Assembly: GCA_963796225.1 (NCBI GenBank)
Contig: CAWCLK010000054.1
Coordinates: 69,960 to 133,959, forward strand
DNA: 64,000 nt
Direction of reading: 5' to 3'
Source of the DNA: CAWCLK01 sp963796225
GTDB taxonomy: Bacteria > Actinomycetota > Nitriliruptoria > Nitriliruptorales > Nitriliruptoraceae
The number at the start of each line of letters is the position of its first letter. Position 1 is the first letter of the stretch. Positions 43,576 to 53,187 of this stretch are shown here, piece after piece. Below the pieces are notes generated by a model. The model ran no database searches, was not told where the DNA came from, and saw nothing but the letters and a program-made list of their open reading frames with translations. The translations under genes and the position numbers were made by a program.

Positions 43576-44736
43576 TCAGGCGAGGACTTCAGGCTTGCCT
43601 TCGCCCCGCTCGGCGCGGATCTCGTCCTGCAGCTCCTTGGAGAAGTGGACGATGGCCTCGACGATGTCGGACTCCTGCACGGTGGCGATGGTCTCGCCCC
43701 GGCGGATGATCTGGCCCTTGCCGTTGCCGGCGGCCACGCCGATGTCGGCCTCGCGGGCCTCGCCCGGGCCGTTCACCACGCACCCCATGACGGCGACGCG
43801 CATGGGGACGTCGATCTGGCCGTCGAGGCCCTTCTGGACGTCCTCGGCGAGCTTCCACACGTCGACCTGGGCGCGGCCGCACGACGGGCAGGACACGACG
43901 TCCAGGCCCCGTTCGCGCAGGTGCAGGGACTCGAGCATGAGGATGCCGGCCTTGACCTCCTCGATGGGGTCGGCCGACAGCGACACGCGGATGGTGTCGC
44001 CGATGCCCTCGGCCAGCAGCGTGCCGATGCCGATGGCCGACTTGACCGAGCCCGTGTACTTCGGACCGGCCTCGGTCACGCCGAGGTGCAGGGGGTAGTC
44101 GGTGCGCTCGGCCAGCAACCGGTAGGTCTGGATCATCACCCAGGGGTCGGAGTGCTTCACCGAGATCTTGGTGTTGAAGAAGTCGACGTCCTCGAGCAGT
44201 CGGACCTCGCGCAGGGCGGACTCGACCATGGCTTCGGGGGTGGGACCGCCGAACTCCTCGAGGACCTCGTCCTCCAGCGAGCCGCCGTTGACCCCGATGC
44301 GGATCGCCACGTCCCGTTCCCGGGCCATGTCGCCGATGAGGCGCACCTTGTCGTGCTTCTTGATGTTGCCGGGGTTGATGCGCACACCGGCGCAGCCGGC
44401 CTCGATCGCGGCGACGGCGTACTTCCACTGGAAGTGGATGTCGGCGATCACGGGGATCTGCGCGTGCTTGGCGACGTCGGCCAGCGCGGCGGCGTCCTCC
44501 TGGCGCGGCACGGCGACCCGGACCAGGTCCGCACCGGCGGCCTGGACCATGGCGATGGCCTGCAGCGTGGTGTCGACCTCGTGGGTCGGCGTGACCGTCA
44601 TGGTCTGCACGCTGATCGGGGCGCCACCGCCGACGGGCACGGGCCCGACGGTGATGCGCCGCGATTCACGGCGCGTGGGACCGGACGGGGCGTCCGCGGC
44701 GGTCTCGGTCGGGACGATGGGCAGGTCGGTGACCAC
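43576..44736 (-). CDS. ispG: 4-hydroxy-3-methylbut-2-enyl diphosphate synthase
   Basis: 386 residues. Penultimate enzyme of the MEP isoprenoid pathway with a 4Fe-4S cluster. VQTMTVTPTHEVDTT opens the barrel; the cluster cysteines are in VSCPSCGRAQVDVWKL and GCVVNGPGEA. INPGNIK and GVNGGSLE are further signatures. GTG 44736 is used because the upstream residues are not conserved and GAGG precedes it. Located after dxr and rseP, the common actinobacterial order. A small tandem duplication (two GAAGTCCT units) lies right after the stop. Confidence 0.95.
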   Translation of the reverse strand: MVTDLPIVPTETAADAPSGPTRRESRRITVGPVPVGGGAPISVQTMTVTPTHEVDTTLQAIAMVQAAGADLVRVAVPRQEDAAALADVAKHAQIPVIADIHFQWKYAVAAIEAGCAGVRINPGNIKKHDKVRLIGDMARERDVAIRIGVNGGSLEDEVLEEFGGPTPEAMVESALREVRLLEDVDFFNTKISVKHSDPWVMIQTYRLLAERTDYPLHLGVTEAGPKYTGSVKSAIGIGTLLAEGIGDTIRVSLSADPIEEVKAGILMLESLHLRERGLDVVSCPSCGRAQVDVWKLAEDVQKGLDGQIDVPMRVAVMGCVVNGPGEAREADIGVAAGNGKGQIIRRGETIATVQESDIVEAIVHFSKELQDEIRAERGEGKPEVLA

Positions 44737-44833
44737 AGGGTCCTCGGGGAGAGCGGGCTCGCGCGGGGTTCGTGAACCGCAGGGTATCGGTGGCGGTCCC
44801 GGCCGCCCGACCGTCACGGGCCGAGCGGCCGGG

Positions 44834-46295
44834 TCACTGCAGCTGGATCGGGTTGGTGATGTCGAGCCAGATCAGGCCCACGCGACACGACCGCGAACAG
44901 CACGATCACGGGCAGGGCGACCGCGGCGACCTGGCGGGCGTCGATGGTGAAGTCCGCCGCCCGGCCCCGCAGGCGGCGCACCGCGTTGACGGCCCGCTCG
45001 ATGCCGAGGACGGCCAGGTGCCCGCCGTCGAGGGGCGGCAGCGGCAGCAGGTTGAACACGCCGATGAACACGTTGACGGACGCGATCAGCAGCAGCAGCG
45101 ACATCACCCCGAAGGCGGCGACGGCCTGGCCGGCCACCGCGCTCGCCCCGACGATCGACATGCCTCCCTCGGCACCGCGTTCGGCCTGCCCGGTGACCTG
45201 CTGGAACAGCCGTCCCAACCCCTCGGGGCCGAAGACGCTGGCGATGCCCTGCAACGACTGGCCCATCATCGCCGGGACCGACGAGGGGCCCACGAAGGTC
45301 TCGTAGAACGCGTCCGTGGTGCTCAGGCGTTCGGTCTCGGCCCGGGGGACGAAGCCGAGCAGGCCGACGGTCTGGCCACTCTCCTCGTCCATCGTCGGCG
45401 TGGGGGTGATCGTGAGGGTCTGCTCCTGGCCGTCCCGTTCGATCGTGACGTCGGTGGCCTCGCCCGGGCGCTCGCGGATGACCTCGCGCAGCTCGAGGAA
45501 GTCGTCGGAGCGCTCGCCGTCGACCGCGACGACCCTGTCCCCCACCTGCAGCCCGCTGGCGTCGGCCGCGCTGCCGGCCTGGATCTCGTCGATGACGGCC
45601 TCCGCCCGGCCGGTCGGCTGCGGCAGGACGAGCAGCCCGACGAGCAGCACCACGACGGCGATCGTGAAGTGCATGGCGGAGCCGGCCGCGAGCACGATGG
45701 CGCGCTGCCAGGCGGGGCGGTCGTGGAAGAAGCGGCCCTCGTCGCCCTTGAGCAGGCGGTGCTGCAGGTCGCCCACGCGGCCGGTGTCGGTGGTCTCGGT
45801 GAGCACGACCTCGTGCAGGGCTGCGCGGACGTCGTCGGCGGTGGGCTGCTCGCCGGCGTTGCGGCGCGTGCGGTCGACGATGCGGGTCCGCACGTCCGCC
45901 GGCGCGCCCCGTTCGACCAGGATCCGGTCGAGCCGCTGCCAGGTGGTCTCGGGGATGGCGGCGACCGTCAGCACGTCGCGCTCGTCCCGGGAGGCCTGGC
46001 CGCGCCGGTCGGCGGCCAGCGCGTCCGGGTCCAGCAGCGCGTCGCCGAGCGGCTGGCGCCGCTCGTCCAGCGGGGTCATCCCGCGGATCGACACGAATCC
46101 CCCGGCGGGCAGGGCCTTGACGCCGTACTCGGTCTCGCCCCGACGCGTCGACCACAGGGTCGGGCCGAACCCGAGGAAGTACCGGTCGGCTCGCATGCCG
46201 AAGCGACGCGCGGTCACGAAGTGGCCGAGCTCGTGGAGCATGATCGCGGCCAGCAGCGAGACCGCGAAGATGGTGATGGCCACGCCTCCGCTCAT
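44834..46295 (-). CDS. rseP: M50 site-2 protease RseP
   Basis: About 486 residues. Membrane-embedded zinc metalloprotease that cleaves anti-sigma factors or signal peptides. HELGHF in the first helix, PDZ domain (ASGLQVGDRVVAVDG), and the second metal site FNLLPLPPLDGGHL in the last helices. A 130-residue insertion sits between the first helix and the PDZ domain. The frame breaks near 44882: removing one base turns SRGPDL into SVGLIWLDITNPIQLQ and the natural stop at 44834-44836, as expected for the family. Start overlaps the dxr stop (ATGA). Confidence 0.9.
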
Positions 46296-47515
46296 TCGGC
46301 GGCCTCCGTGGGAGTCGAGGTCGGGGGGATCGACGATCGGGTGGGGCTGGTGGCGCGGGTGGCGATGAGCCGGTCGGCCTCGCCACGCGCCCAGGTGTCT
46401 GCATCCACAACGTCGGCGACGTCACGGGGCGTTCCCGGGGTGTGCGCGTCGAGGACACGGCCCACGACCTCGGCGATGTCGAGGAAGCCGAGCTGGCCGT
46501 CGAGGAAGGCGTCGACCGCCTGCTCGTTGGCGGCGTTGAGCACCGCCGGTGCCGTGCCGGCCGCCCGCCCCGCCGCCTCGGCCAGGTCCAGCGCGGGGAA
46601 CGCCGCGCGGTCGGGTGGTTCGAACGTCATGGTCGTGGCGGTGGTCCAGTCCATCGCCACGAAGGCGGTGTCGAGCCGGTCGGGCCAGGCCATCGCCAGC
46701 TGGATGGGCAGTCGCATGTCCGGGGGCGACACCTGCGCGAGGGTGGAACCGTCCACGAACTCGACCATCGAGTGCACCAGCGACTGGGGGTGGACCACGG
46801 TGTCGAGCCGGTCCCACCCCACGTCGAACAGCAGGTGCGCCTCGATCAGCTCGAGCCCCTTGTTCATCAGCGTCGCCGAGTTGATGGTGATCACGGGCCC
46901 CATCGACCACGTCGGGTGGTCCAGGGCCTCGGCGGGTGTGACGTCGGCGAGGTCGCTGCGGTTGCGGCCGCGGAACGGGCCGCCCGAGGCGGTCAGCACC
47001 AGTCGGGCGACCTCACGCGGGCTGCCCCCGCGAAGGCACTGCGCCAGGGCCGAGTGCTCCGAGTCCACGGGCACGAGCATGTGGTCGCGCCCCCCGGCGC
47101 GGTCGGCGGCGGCCACGACCAGGTCGCCCCCGACGATGAGCAATTCCTTGTTGGCCAGGGCCACCGGGATCCCCGCGTCGAGCGCCGCCAGCGTCGAGGC
47201 CAGGCCCGCCGCCCCGGTGATCCCGTTCAGCACGAGGTCCGCGTCGATCGCGGCCAGGTCGGCCACGCCCGAGGAGCCGTCGCGCACCCGGGCGGACGGG
47301 CGCGCGTCACGCAGGGCTGCGGCGGCCGCAGCGTCGGCCAGGGCCAGGTCGTCGACCCCGAACTCGTCGGCCTGTGCCGCGACGGTCACGTGGTCGGAGC
47401 CGGCGGCCAGGCCCACGACCTCGAACCGGTCGGGGTGGGCCCGCACGACGTCGAGCGCCTGGGTGCCGATGCTGCCGGTGCTGCCGAGCAGGACCACGCG
47501 CCGTGGGCCGCTCAC
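46292..47515 (-). CDS. dxr: 1-deoxy-D-xylulose-5-phosphate reductoisomerase
   Basis: 407 residues. Makes MEP from DXP with NADPH. Nucleotide motif LGSTGSIGTQAL near residue 10; ALANKELLIVGG; the active-site DSEHSAL; the flexible-loop TASGGPFRG and TWSMGPVITINSATLMNKGLE blocks are all present. GTG 47515 overlaps the rlmN stop (GTGA). Ends with an Asp/Thr-rich tail overlapping the rseP start. With ispG it gives two MEP genes in the same operon. Confidence 0.96.
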   Translation of the reverse strand: MSGPRRVVLLGSTGSIGTQALDVVRAHPDRFEVVGLAAGSDHVTVAAQADEFGVDDLALADAAAAAALRDARPSARVRDGSSGVADLAAIDADLVLNGITGAAGLASTLAALDAGIPVALANKELLIVGGDLVVAAADRAGGRDHMLVPVDSEHSALAQCLRGGSPREVARLVLTASGGPFRGRNRSDLADVTPAEALDHPTWSMGPVITINSATLMNKGLELIEAHLLFDVGWDRLDTVVHPQSLVHSMVEFVDGSTLAQVSPPDMRLPIQLAMAWPDRLDTAFVAMDWTTATTMTFEPPDRAAFPALDLAEAAGRAAGTAPAVLNAANEQAVDAFLDGQLGFLDIAEVVGRVLDAHTPGTPRDVADVVDADTWARGEADRLIATRATSPTRSSIPPTSTPTEAAE

Positions 47516-48690
47516 GCCTGCACCTCGTCCCCGCGCAGCGCGTCGACCCGGTCGGCCGCACCGACGGCGACCGGCAGCCGGCGGCCCTGCCCGAGGGTGT
47601 AGCGGGCCAGCAGCTGCCCGCAGGCCGCGTCGGCGTCCCGCCCGCGCGTGTCGCGCAGCGTGGCGCTGGCACCGCGGCGGTCGAGCTCGTCCATGAAGCC
47701 CCGCACGGCGGCGTCGGTCGGCTGCTTCCACGTCACCCCGGGCGTGGGGTTCATGGGGATCACGTTCACGTGGGAGCGGGTCCGGCGGGCGATCTGCGCC
47801 AGCCGTCCGGCGTCGTCGACGCTGTCGTTGACCCCGCCGATCAGGCACCACTCCAGCGACACGCGGCGGTTGGTCGCCGCCCGGTAGTCCTGCATCGCCT
47901 GCTCGACCGCGACGATGGGATGCTGGCGGTTGACCGGCACGAGGTGGTCGCGCAGGGCGTCGTCGGCCGCGTGCAGCGACACCGCCAACGTGACCGGCAG
48001 GCCGAGCTCGGCCAGGCGGTGGATCCCCGGCACCAGCCCCACGGTCGAGACCGTCAGGTGGCGCGCCGACATGCCGAGCTGCTCGTGGAAGTACCGCAGC
48101 GAGGCCAGGGTGACGTCGGTGTTGGCCAGCGGCTCCCCCATGCCCATGTAGACCACGTTGGTGACGTGGTCGGGGTGGTCGCCGGGCAGCTCGAACGCCT
48201 CGCCGGCCTCGTCGGTGGCCGCCTGCAGCTGGCCCGAGCGCAGGACCGCGTCGGCCACCACGACCTGGCGCACGACCTCGCCGGTGGTCAGCTGGCGCCG
48301 GAACCCGGCCTGGCCCGTGGCGCAGAACGGACAGCCCATCGCACAGCCGGCCTGGGTCGAGATGCACACCGTCGCCCGGTTCGGGTACAGCATGAGCACG
48401 GTCTCGATGGCCTCGCCGTCGCCGTACGCCAGCAGCAGCTTGTGGGTGTGGCCCCCGTCGGCGACCGTGTGGGCCACCAGCTCGGGGCGGGCCGCGTCGA
48501 AGCGGGGCGCGAGCTGTTCGCGCAGCTCGGCCGGCAGGTTGGTCATCTCGCGGGCGTCGTCCACGCCCCGCGCCAGCCACTCGGCGACCTGGGTGGCGCG
48601 GTAGGCCGGCTGGCCGTGCTCGGCCAGGACCTCGGCCAGCTCGTCGGGCGCGAGGTCGTAGGGGTCCAGGGGGGACGGGTCGGGGCGCAT
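47512..48690 (-). CDS. rlmN: Dual-specificity 23S rRNA/tRNA adenine-C2 methyltransferase
   Basis: 392 residues. Radical SAM methylase of 23S A2503 and tRNA A37. Radical SAM motif CAMGCPFCATG, GMGEPLAN, and both catalytic cysteines are visible (the second in DAACGQL near residue 365). The start ATG 48690 lacks a strong ribosome site. Lies between cdsA and dxr. Confidence 0.95.
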   Translation of the reverse strand: MRPDPSPLDPYDLAPDELAEVLAEHGQPAYRATQVAEWLARGVDDAREMTNLPAELREQLAPRFDAARPELVAHTVADGGHTHKLLLAYGDGEAIETVLMLYPNRATVCISTQAGCAMGCPFCATGQAGFRRQLTTGEVVRQVVVADAVLRSGQLQAATDEAGEAFELPGDHPDHVTNVVYMGMGEPLANTDVTLASLRYFHEQLGMSARHLTVSTVGLVPGIHRLAELGLPVTLAVSLHAADDALRDHLVPVNRQHPIVAVEQAMQDYRAATNRRVSLEWCLIGGVNDSVDDAGRLAQIARRTRSHVNVIPMNPTPGVTWKQPTDAAVRGFMDELDRRGASATLRDTRGRDADAACGQLLARYTLGQGRRLPVAVGAADRVDALRGDEVQA

Positions 48691-48756
48691 GCAGGCCGCG
48701 GGTGTCGGGGACGGGTGGCGTGGCCGCCGAGGGTACGTCCCGTCCGGCAGGACCGG

Positions 48757-49695
48757 TCAGGTCAGCACGGCGATGGCGAAGAACCCCACGGGCATGGCCA
48801 TCAGGATCCCGTCGACCCGGTCCAGGATGCCGCCGTGGCCCGGCAGGATGTTGCCGAAGTCCTTGATGCCGAGGTCGCGCTTGACCATCGACTCGGCCAG
48901 GTCCCCCAGCACGCCCGCCAGCACGCACACCACGGCGACCACCACGGCCGTCACCGGCGTGAACAGGTCCCCCACCAGCGGTAGCACGATCCCGGCCAGC
49001 ACCCCCGACACCACGATCCCGCCGAGCAGGCCCTCGACCGACTTGTTGGGGCTGACCGTGGGCGCCAGCTTGTGCCGCCCGAAGCGCACGCCGACGGCGT
49101 ACCCACCGATGTCGCCGAAGATCGCGGCGCCGATCACCGCCAGCACGGCGATCGCCCCGTCCTCGGGACGGTTGACCAGCAGCACCCCGAACGACCCCAG
49201 GAACCCGGTCCAGATCCCCAGCAGCACCGTCATCGTCAGGTTGCGCACCACGTCACGGCGGTCCGCATCGGCCAGCAGCCACAGCACCGCGCCCAGGAAC
49301 AGCACCAGCACGCCCGCCGCCTGCCCCGCGTGCTGGGACCGGTACGCCCCGAAGACGGTCACCAGGCCGCCGATCACCATGGCCGGCACGCCCGTGACCA
49401 GGCCGACGCGGCGCAGCTCGGCCGCCGCCTCGATGCACGCGATCACGACGAACACCGCCACCACGACGGTGAAGGCCAGCGGGTGCCAGAAGAGCGACCC
49501 GAGGAACACCCCCGCCAGGACCACGCCGACGGCGATGGCGATCGGCAGGTCCCGCCCGCCGACCATCCGCCGCGAGGGCGCGGGATCGGGAGCCGCCCCG
49601 GCGGCGCGGTCACGCGGGGCCGAGCCGGGCGGCGCGGCCTCGGCGGGGCGGGCCGCCCGGGCGGGGCGGACCTCGTCGGTGGGGTCGGAGCTCAC
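48757..49695 (-). CDS. cdsA: Phosphatidate cytidylyltransferase
   Basis: 312 residues, membrane protein with about eight helices. Makes CDP-diacylglycerol. The signature is at the end: SMVKRDLGIKDFGNILPGHGG (read as KRDLGIKDFGNILPGHGGILDR across two lines) with the acidic residues for metal. A Pro/Ala-rich cytoplasmic extension of about 45 residues precedes the first helix. GTG 49695 starts 3 nt after the frr stop with GAGG in frr. Standard order frr-cdsA-rlmN-dxr. Confidence 0.94.
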   Translation of the reverse strand: MSSDPTDEVRPARAARPAEAAPPGSAPRDRAAGAAPDPAPSRRMVGGRDLPIAIAVGVVLAGVFLGSLFWHPLAFTVVVAVFVVIACIEAAAELRRVGLVTGVPAMVIGGLVTVFGAYRSQHAGQAAGVLVLFLGAVLWLLADADRRDVVRNLTMTVLLGIWTGFLGSFGVLLVNRPEDGAIAVLAVIGAAIFGDIGGYAVGVRFGRHKLAPTVSPNKSVEGLLGGIVVSGVLAGIVLPLVGDLFTPVTAVVVAVVCVLAGVLGDLAESMVKRDLGIKDFGNILPGHGGILDRVDGILMAMPVGFFAIAVLT

Positions 49696-49698
49696 GGG

Positions 49699-50256
49699 TC
49701 AGACCTCGAGCAGCTCCTCCTCCTTGTGCTCGAGCAGGCTGTCGACCTTCGCCACGTGCTTGGCGGTGACCTCCTCGAGCTTCTTGGTGGCGCGCTGGTG
49801 GTCGTCGGCCCCGACCTCGCCCTCGTCCTCGAGCTCCTGCATGTCGTCACGGGCGCTGCGGCGGATGTTGCGGATCGCGATGCGGCCGTCCTCGGCCGCC
49901 TGCTTGGCCAGCTTGATGTAGTCGCGCCGCCGCTCCTCGGTCAGCTCGGGGAACACGCACCGGATGATCGCCCCGTCGGTCGACGGGTTCAGCCCCAGGT
50001 CGGAGTCCCGGATGGCCTTCTCGATGTCGTTGACCGACCCGCGGTCGAACGGGTTCACGATCAGGATCCGGGGTTCCGGCACCGAGAAGTTGGCCAGCTG
50101 CTGCAACGGGGTCTGCACGCCGTAGTAGTCGACGGTCAGCTTGGTCAGGATCTGCGGGTTGGCCCGCCCGGTCCGGATCCCGGCGAACTCCTCGCTGACC
50201 TTGGACACCGCCTGGTCCATCCGGTGGGAGGCGTCGGCAATGATCTCGTCGAGCAT
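49699..50256 (-). CDS. frr: Ribosome recycling factor
   Basis: 185 residues, the family length. Splits post-termination ribosomes with EF-G. RTGRANPQILTKLTVDYYG and LQQLANFSVPEPRIL are diagnostic, followed by the three-helix-bundle domain ending EDEGEVGADDHQRATKKLEE. AAGGA precedes the ATG. Follows pyrH by 39 nt. Confidence 0.96.
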   Translation of the reverse strand: MLDEIIADASHRMDQAVSKVSEEFAGIRTGRANPQILTKLTVDYYGVQTPLQQLANFSVPEPRILIVNPFDRGSVNDIEKAIRDSDLGLNPSTDGAIIRCVFPELTEERRRDYIKLAKQAAEDGRIAIRNIRRSARDDMQELEDEGEVGADDHQRATKKLEEVTAKHVAKVDSLLEHKEEELLEV

Positions 50257-50295
50257 GGTGGTCCTTGCACGTGCGTGACGGTCGGGTGTGGCCGG

Positions 50296-51033
50296 TCAGG
50301 CCGCGGCGGCCAGGGTGACCAGGGTGCCCACGGCCTGGCCGTTGACGACCCTGCGGATGTTGCCGGGCTTGAGCAGCTCGAACACGATGATGGGCAGGTT
50401 GTTGTCCATGCACAGGCTGATCGCCGTCGCGTCCATGACCTTCAGGCCCTGGTTCAGCACCGACAGGAAGTCGATGTGGTCGTAGCGGGACGCGTTCGGG
50501 TTCTCCCGCGGGTCGCTGTCGTACACGCCGTCGACCTGGGTCGCCTTGATGATCGCCTCGGCATCGATCTCGAGGGCCCGCTGCGCCGCCGTCGTGTCGG
50601 TCGTGAAGTACGGGGCGCCGAGCCCGGCCGCGAAGATCACCGCGCGGCCCTTCTCGAGGTGGCGGATCGCACGCCGGCGGATGTAGGGCTCGGCGAGCTC
50701 CTGCATCGACACCGCCGTCTGCACGCGGCTCTCGACCCCCGCCCGCTCGATCGCGTCCTGCAGGGCCAACGCGTTGATCACCGTGCCCAGCATCCCCATG
50801 TGGTCGGCCGTGGAGCGGTCCATGCCCTGCTGGGCGAACGCCGCGCCCCGCACCATGTTGCCGCCCCCCACCACGATGCCGACCTCGGTCCCGTCCGAGG
50901 TCATCAGCTCGGCGATCTCGCCCGCGACCTGGTTCACGATGTCCGGGTCGATCCCGCTGCCGACCCCCGGTTCGGCGAACGCCTCACCGGACAGCTTCAG
51001 CAGCACACGACGAAACGGGGTCCGGTCCGTCAC
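50296..51033 (-). CDS. pyrH: Uridylate kinase
   Basis: 245 residues. Phosphorylates UMP. LLKLSGEAF, VVGGGNMVRG, DHMGMLGTVINAL and the KATQVDGVYDSDP block are all typical. GTG 51033 is used: the long upstream reading frame has no conserved content and GAGGAG lies before this GTG. TAGGCT at 51074-51079 (minus) may be a -10. Confidence 0.95.
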   Translation of the reverse strand: MTDRTPFRRVLLKLSGEAFAEPGVGSGIDPDIVNQVAGEIAELMTSDGTEVGIVVGGGNMVRGAAFAQQGMDRSTADHMGMLGTVINALALQDAIERAGVESRVQTAVSMQELAEPYIRRRAIRHLEKGRAVIFAAGLGAPYFTTDTTAAQRALEIDAEAIIKATQVDGVYDSDPRENPNASRYDHIDFLSVLNQGLKVMDATAISLCMDNNLPIIVFELLKPGNIRRVVNGQAVGTLVTLAAAA

Positions 51034-51164
51034 GGGGCCTGCTCCTCGCGTGGTCGTGCGTCTCTCCCCCCGGAGCCTAGCCGCCACCCCGACCCGCCCA
51101 CCGCGCGAGATCGGCGCCCCGCCCGTCCGCCCAGCGCACGTTGGACGATGGGCTGCAACCCGAC

Positions 51165-51193
51165 GTGCACCCCCTGCGTCGTATGGGGTGCAC
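51165..51193. promoter_or_regulatory. Operator-like inverted repeat GTGCACCCC-N11-GGGGTGCAC
   Basis: Perfect 9-bp arms (51165-51173 and 51185-51193) with an 11-nt spacer, about 130 nt upstream of the pyrH start. Arm length and spacing suit a dimeric regulator; the loop is too long for an efficient terminator. Confidence 0.5.
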
Positions 51194-51463
51194 AGACGCA
51201 CCCGACGCTCGTCGTCGGGGCACGGGAAGAGGCCGGCGCAGGTGGGGACCCGCGCCGGCCTCGTCTGTACTGATCGATGCTCGGGCGGCAGCCGGTCGCC
51301 GTGGCCCATCGGAACTCCGCCTAGCGGCCGGTCGCCCTCGACAGCTTCCGGTGTCGGCACACCGGCAGTCGTCAGGCCCCGGCGGCGGTGGGCCCTCGGC
51401 GAGGCTCGGGGAGGTTCGCGGGTGCTCACATGTGACGCGGCCGTCGGCACCCTTCACGCGACA

Positions 51464-51483
51464 GGCCCGGCGAGTGCCGGGCC
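51464..51483 (-). terminator. Hairpin downstream of tsf
   Basis: GGCCCGGC and GCCGGGCC form a perfect 8-bp stem with a GAGT loop, 24 nt after the tsf stop. It probably ends the rpsB-tsf transcript, though there is no T-run. Confidence 0.6.
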
Positions 51484-51506
51484 CCGTCGCGGTGCGTGGG
51501 TCGAGG

Positions 51507-52115
51507 TCAGACCTCGAAGCGAGCGAAGCGACCGACCTCGATCTTCTCGCCCAGGATGCCCTGGACCTCGGAGATCAGCTGGGCGATGGTCTTGGAGTCG
51601 TCCATGACGAAGGGCTGGTTCAGCAGGACCCAGTCCTCGTAGAGCTTCTTGACCTTGCCCTCGAGGATCTTCTCGACGATGTTCTCGGGCTTGCCCTGCT
51701 CGAGCGCTTCCTTGCGGGCGAAGTCCTTCTCCTTGTCGAGCAGCGCCTGGTCGACCTGGTCCTCGGTGACCACCAGCGGCTTGGCCGCCGCGATGTGCAT
51801 CGAGATCTGGCGGGCCAGCTCCTGGAACTTCTCGTTCTTGCCGACGAAGTCGGTCTCGCAGTTGAGCTGCAGCAGCACACCCTGCTTGGCCGGCTGGCCC
51901 GGGGTCGGGGCGTGCAGGTAGCTGTAGACGATGCCCTCGGAGGCGGTGCGCTCGCCGGCGCGGGCGTCCATCTTGGCCCCGGTGCGCTCGCGCACCAGGT
52001 CCGCGGCCTTCTGCAGGTCGCCGTCGGCGTCGTCGAGGGCCTTCTTGCAGGCCATCATCGGGGCGTCGGTGAGCTCGCGGAGCTTCTTGACGTCAGCAGC
52101 GGTGACGTTGCTCAT
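51507..52115 (-). CDS. tsf: Translation elongation factor Ts
   Basis: 202 residues, the short actinobacterial/thermophile-type EF-Ts. Exchanges GDP for GTP on EF-Tu. LRELTDAPMMACKKALDDADGD (in part ELTDAPMMACKKAL) and QLNCETDFVGKNEKF are the two family signatures. ATG 52115 is preceded by GGAGGG. Downstream of rpsB with a hairpin in the gap. Confidence 0.96.
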   Translation of the reverse strand: MSNVTAADVKKLRELTDAPMMACKKALDDADGDLQKAADLVRERTGAKMDARAGERTASEGIVYSYLHAPTPGQPAKQGVLLQLNCETDFVGKNEKFQELARQISMHIAAAKPLVVTEDQVDQALLDKEKDFARKEALEQGKPENIVEKILEGKVKKLYEDWVLLNQPFVMDDSKTIAQLISEVQGILGEKIEVGRFARFEV

Positions 52116-52159
52116 GATCCCTCCGGGTGGGGATGGTCGGTGGTGGGGTGAGAAGGGTC

Positions 52160-52183
52160 GGGGCGCGGGAGTGCCCGCGCCCC
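52160..52183 (-). terminator. rpsB-tsf intergenic hairpin (attenuator-like)
   Basis: GGGGCGCGGG and CCCGCGCCCC pair perfectly over 10 bp with an AGTG loop, 21 nt after the rpsB stop and 45 nt before the tsf start. A partial terminator here would set the rpsB:tsf ratio, as reported in other bacteria. Confidence 0.65.
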
Positions 52184-52203
52184 GCCGTGGTGTGTCGCCG
52201 GGG

Positions 52204-53187
52204 TCAGCTCTCGCTGGACTCGTCGGCCTCGGACTCGGCCGCCTCGGACTCGGCCGGCGGCACGGGAGCCGCCTCGGGCGAAGCCTCGGTGGCGTCCGGG
52301 GCGACCTCGGGCTCGGGCGCCGCGTCGGCTCCTGCCGCCGCGTCGGCTTCTCCGCCGGCACGGGAGGCCTGCTCGGCCGCCTGCTGGCGCTCGAGCTCGA
52401 TCTCCCACTCGGCCTTGGGCTCGGAGGCGTCCAGGCCACTGCCCTGCGACGCGGCGGCCTGCATGGCCTGCACACGCAGCTCCTCGTCCGGCGAGCGCGA
52501 GGCCCGCAGCAGCAGGCCGTCGGCGCAGGCGTCACCGATGATGCGGGTCAGCAGCGCGGACGAGCGGATGGCGTCGTCGTTGCCCGGGATCGGGTACTGG
52601 ACCATGTCGGGGTCGCAGTTGGTGTCGAGGATGCCGATGACCGGGATCTTGAGGCGGTTGGCTTCCTTGACCGCGATCTCCTCGATGACGGTGTCGACGA
52701 CGTAGACGGCGTCGGGCACCTTGGACATCTCGCGGATGCCGCCCAGGTAGGTCTGCAGCTTGTCGTGCTCGCGGTTGAGCTGCAGGACCTCCTTCTTGGG
52801 CAGCAGCTCGAAGGTGCCGGAGGCCTCCATGGCCTCGAGCTCCTTGAGGCGGTTGATGCGACCCTTGATGGTCTGGAAGTTGGTGAGCATCCCGCCCATC
52901 CACCGCTCGGTCACGTAGGGCATGCCGACGCGGTTGGCCTGGTACTCGATGACCTCGCCGGCCTGCTTCTTGGTGCCGATGAACATGACGGTGCCGCCGC
53001 GGGCGACCAGGTCACGGGTGTAGGAGTACGCCTTCTCGATGTAGCCGACGGTCTGTCGGATGTCGATGACGTAGATGCCGTTGCGCTCGCCGTAGATGAA
53101 GCGGCGCATCTTGGGGTTCCAGCGACGGGTCTGGTGCCCGAAGTGGACGCCGGCCTCGAGGAGCTGGCGCATGGTGACGACGGCCAT
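52204..53187 (-). CDS. rpsB: 30S ribosomal protein S2
   Basis: 327 residues. Core of normal size (HFGHQTRRWNPKMRRFIYGE, TKKQAGEVIEYQANRVGM, and DTNCDPDMVQYPIPGNDDAI) with a C-terminal extension of about 75 residues rich in Ala, Glu, Pro and Ser. ATG 53187 has AAGGA upstream in a T/A-richer leader. Leader is about 200 nt from the predicted promoter. Confidence 0.96.
   Translation of the reverse strand: MAVVTMRQLLEAGVHFGHQTRRWNPKMRRFIYGERNGIYVIDIRQTVGYIEKAYSYTRDLVARGGTVMFIGTKKQAGEVIEYQANRVGMPYVTERWMGGMLTNFQTIKGRINRLKELEAMEASGTFELLPKKEVLQLNREHDKLQTYLGGIREMSKVPDAVYVVDTVIEEIAVKEANRLKIPVIGILDTNCDPDMVQYPIPGNDDAIRSSALLTRIIGDACADGLLLRASRSPDEELRVQAMQAAASQGSGLDASEPKAEWEIELERQQAAEQASRAGGEADAAAGADAAPEPEVAPDATEASPEAAPVPPAESEAAESEADESSES

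Larger units (their letters stand above)
51034..51506. other. tsf-pyrH intergenic region
   Basis: 473 nt with no supported gene. It holds the pyrH upstream region (possible -10 at 51074-51079), a perfect 9-bp inverted repeat with 11-nt spacer at 51165-51193, and the tsf-proximal hairpin at 51464-51483. The open frames seen here lack coding character. Confidence 0.6.

Noticed and set aside
51141..51500. Open frame in the tsf-pyrH gap
   Set aside because: Arg/Gly/Pro-rich with no ribosome site and overlaps the inverted repeat and tsf hairpin.
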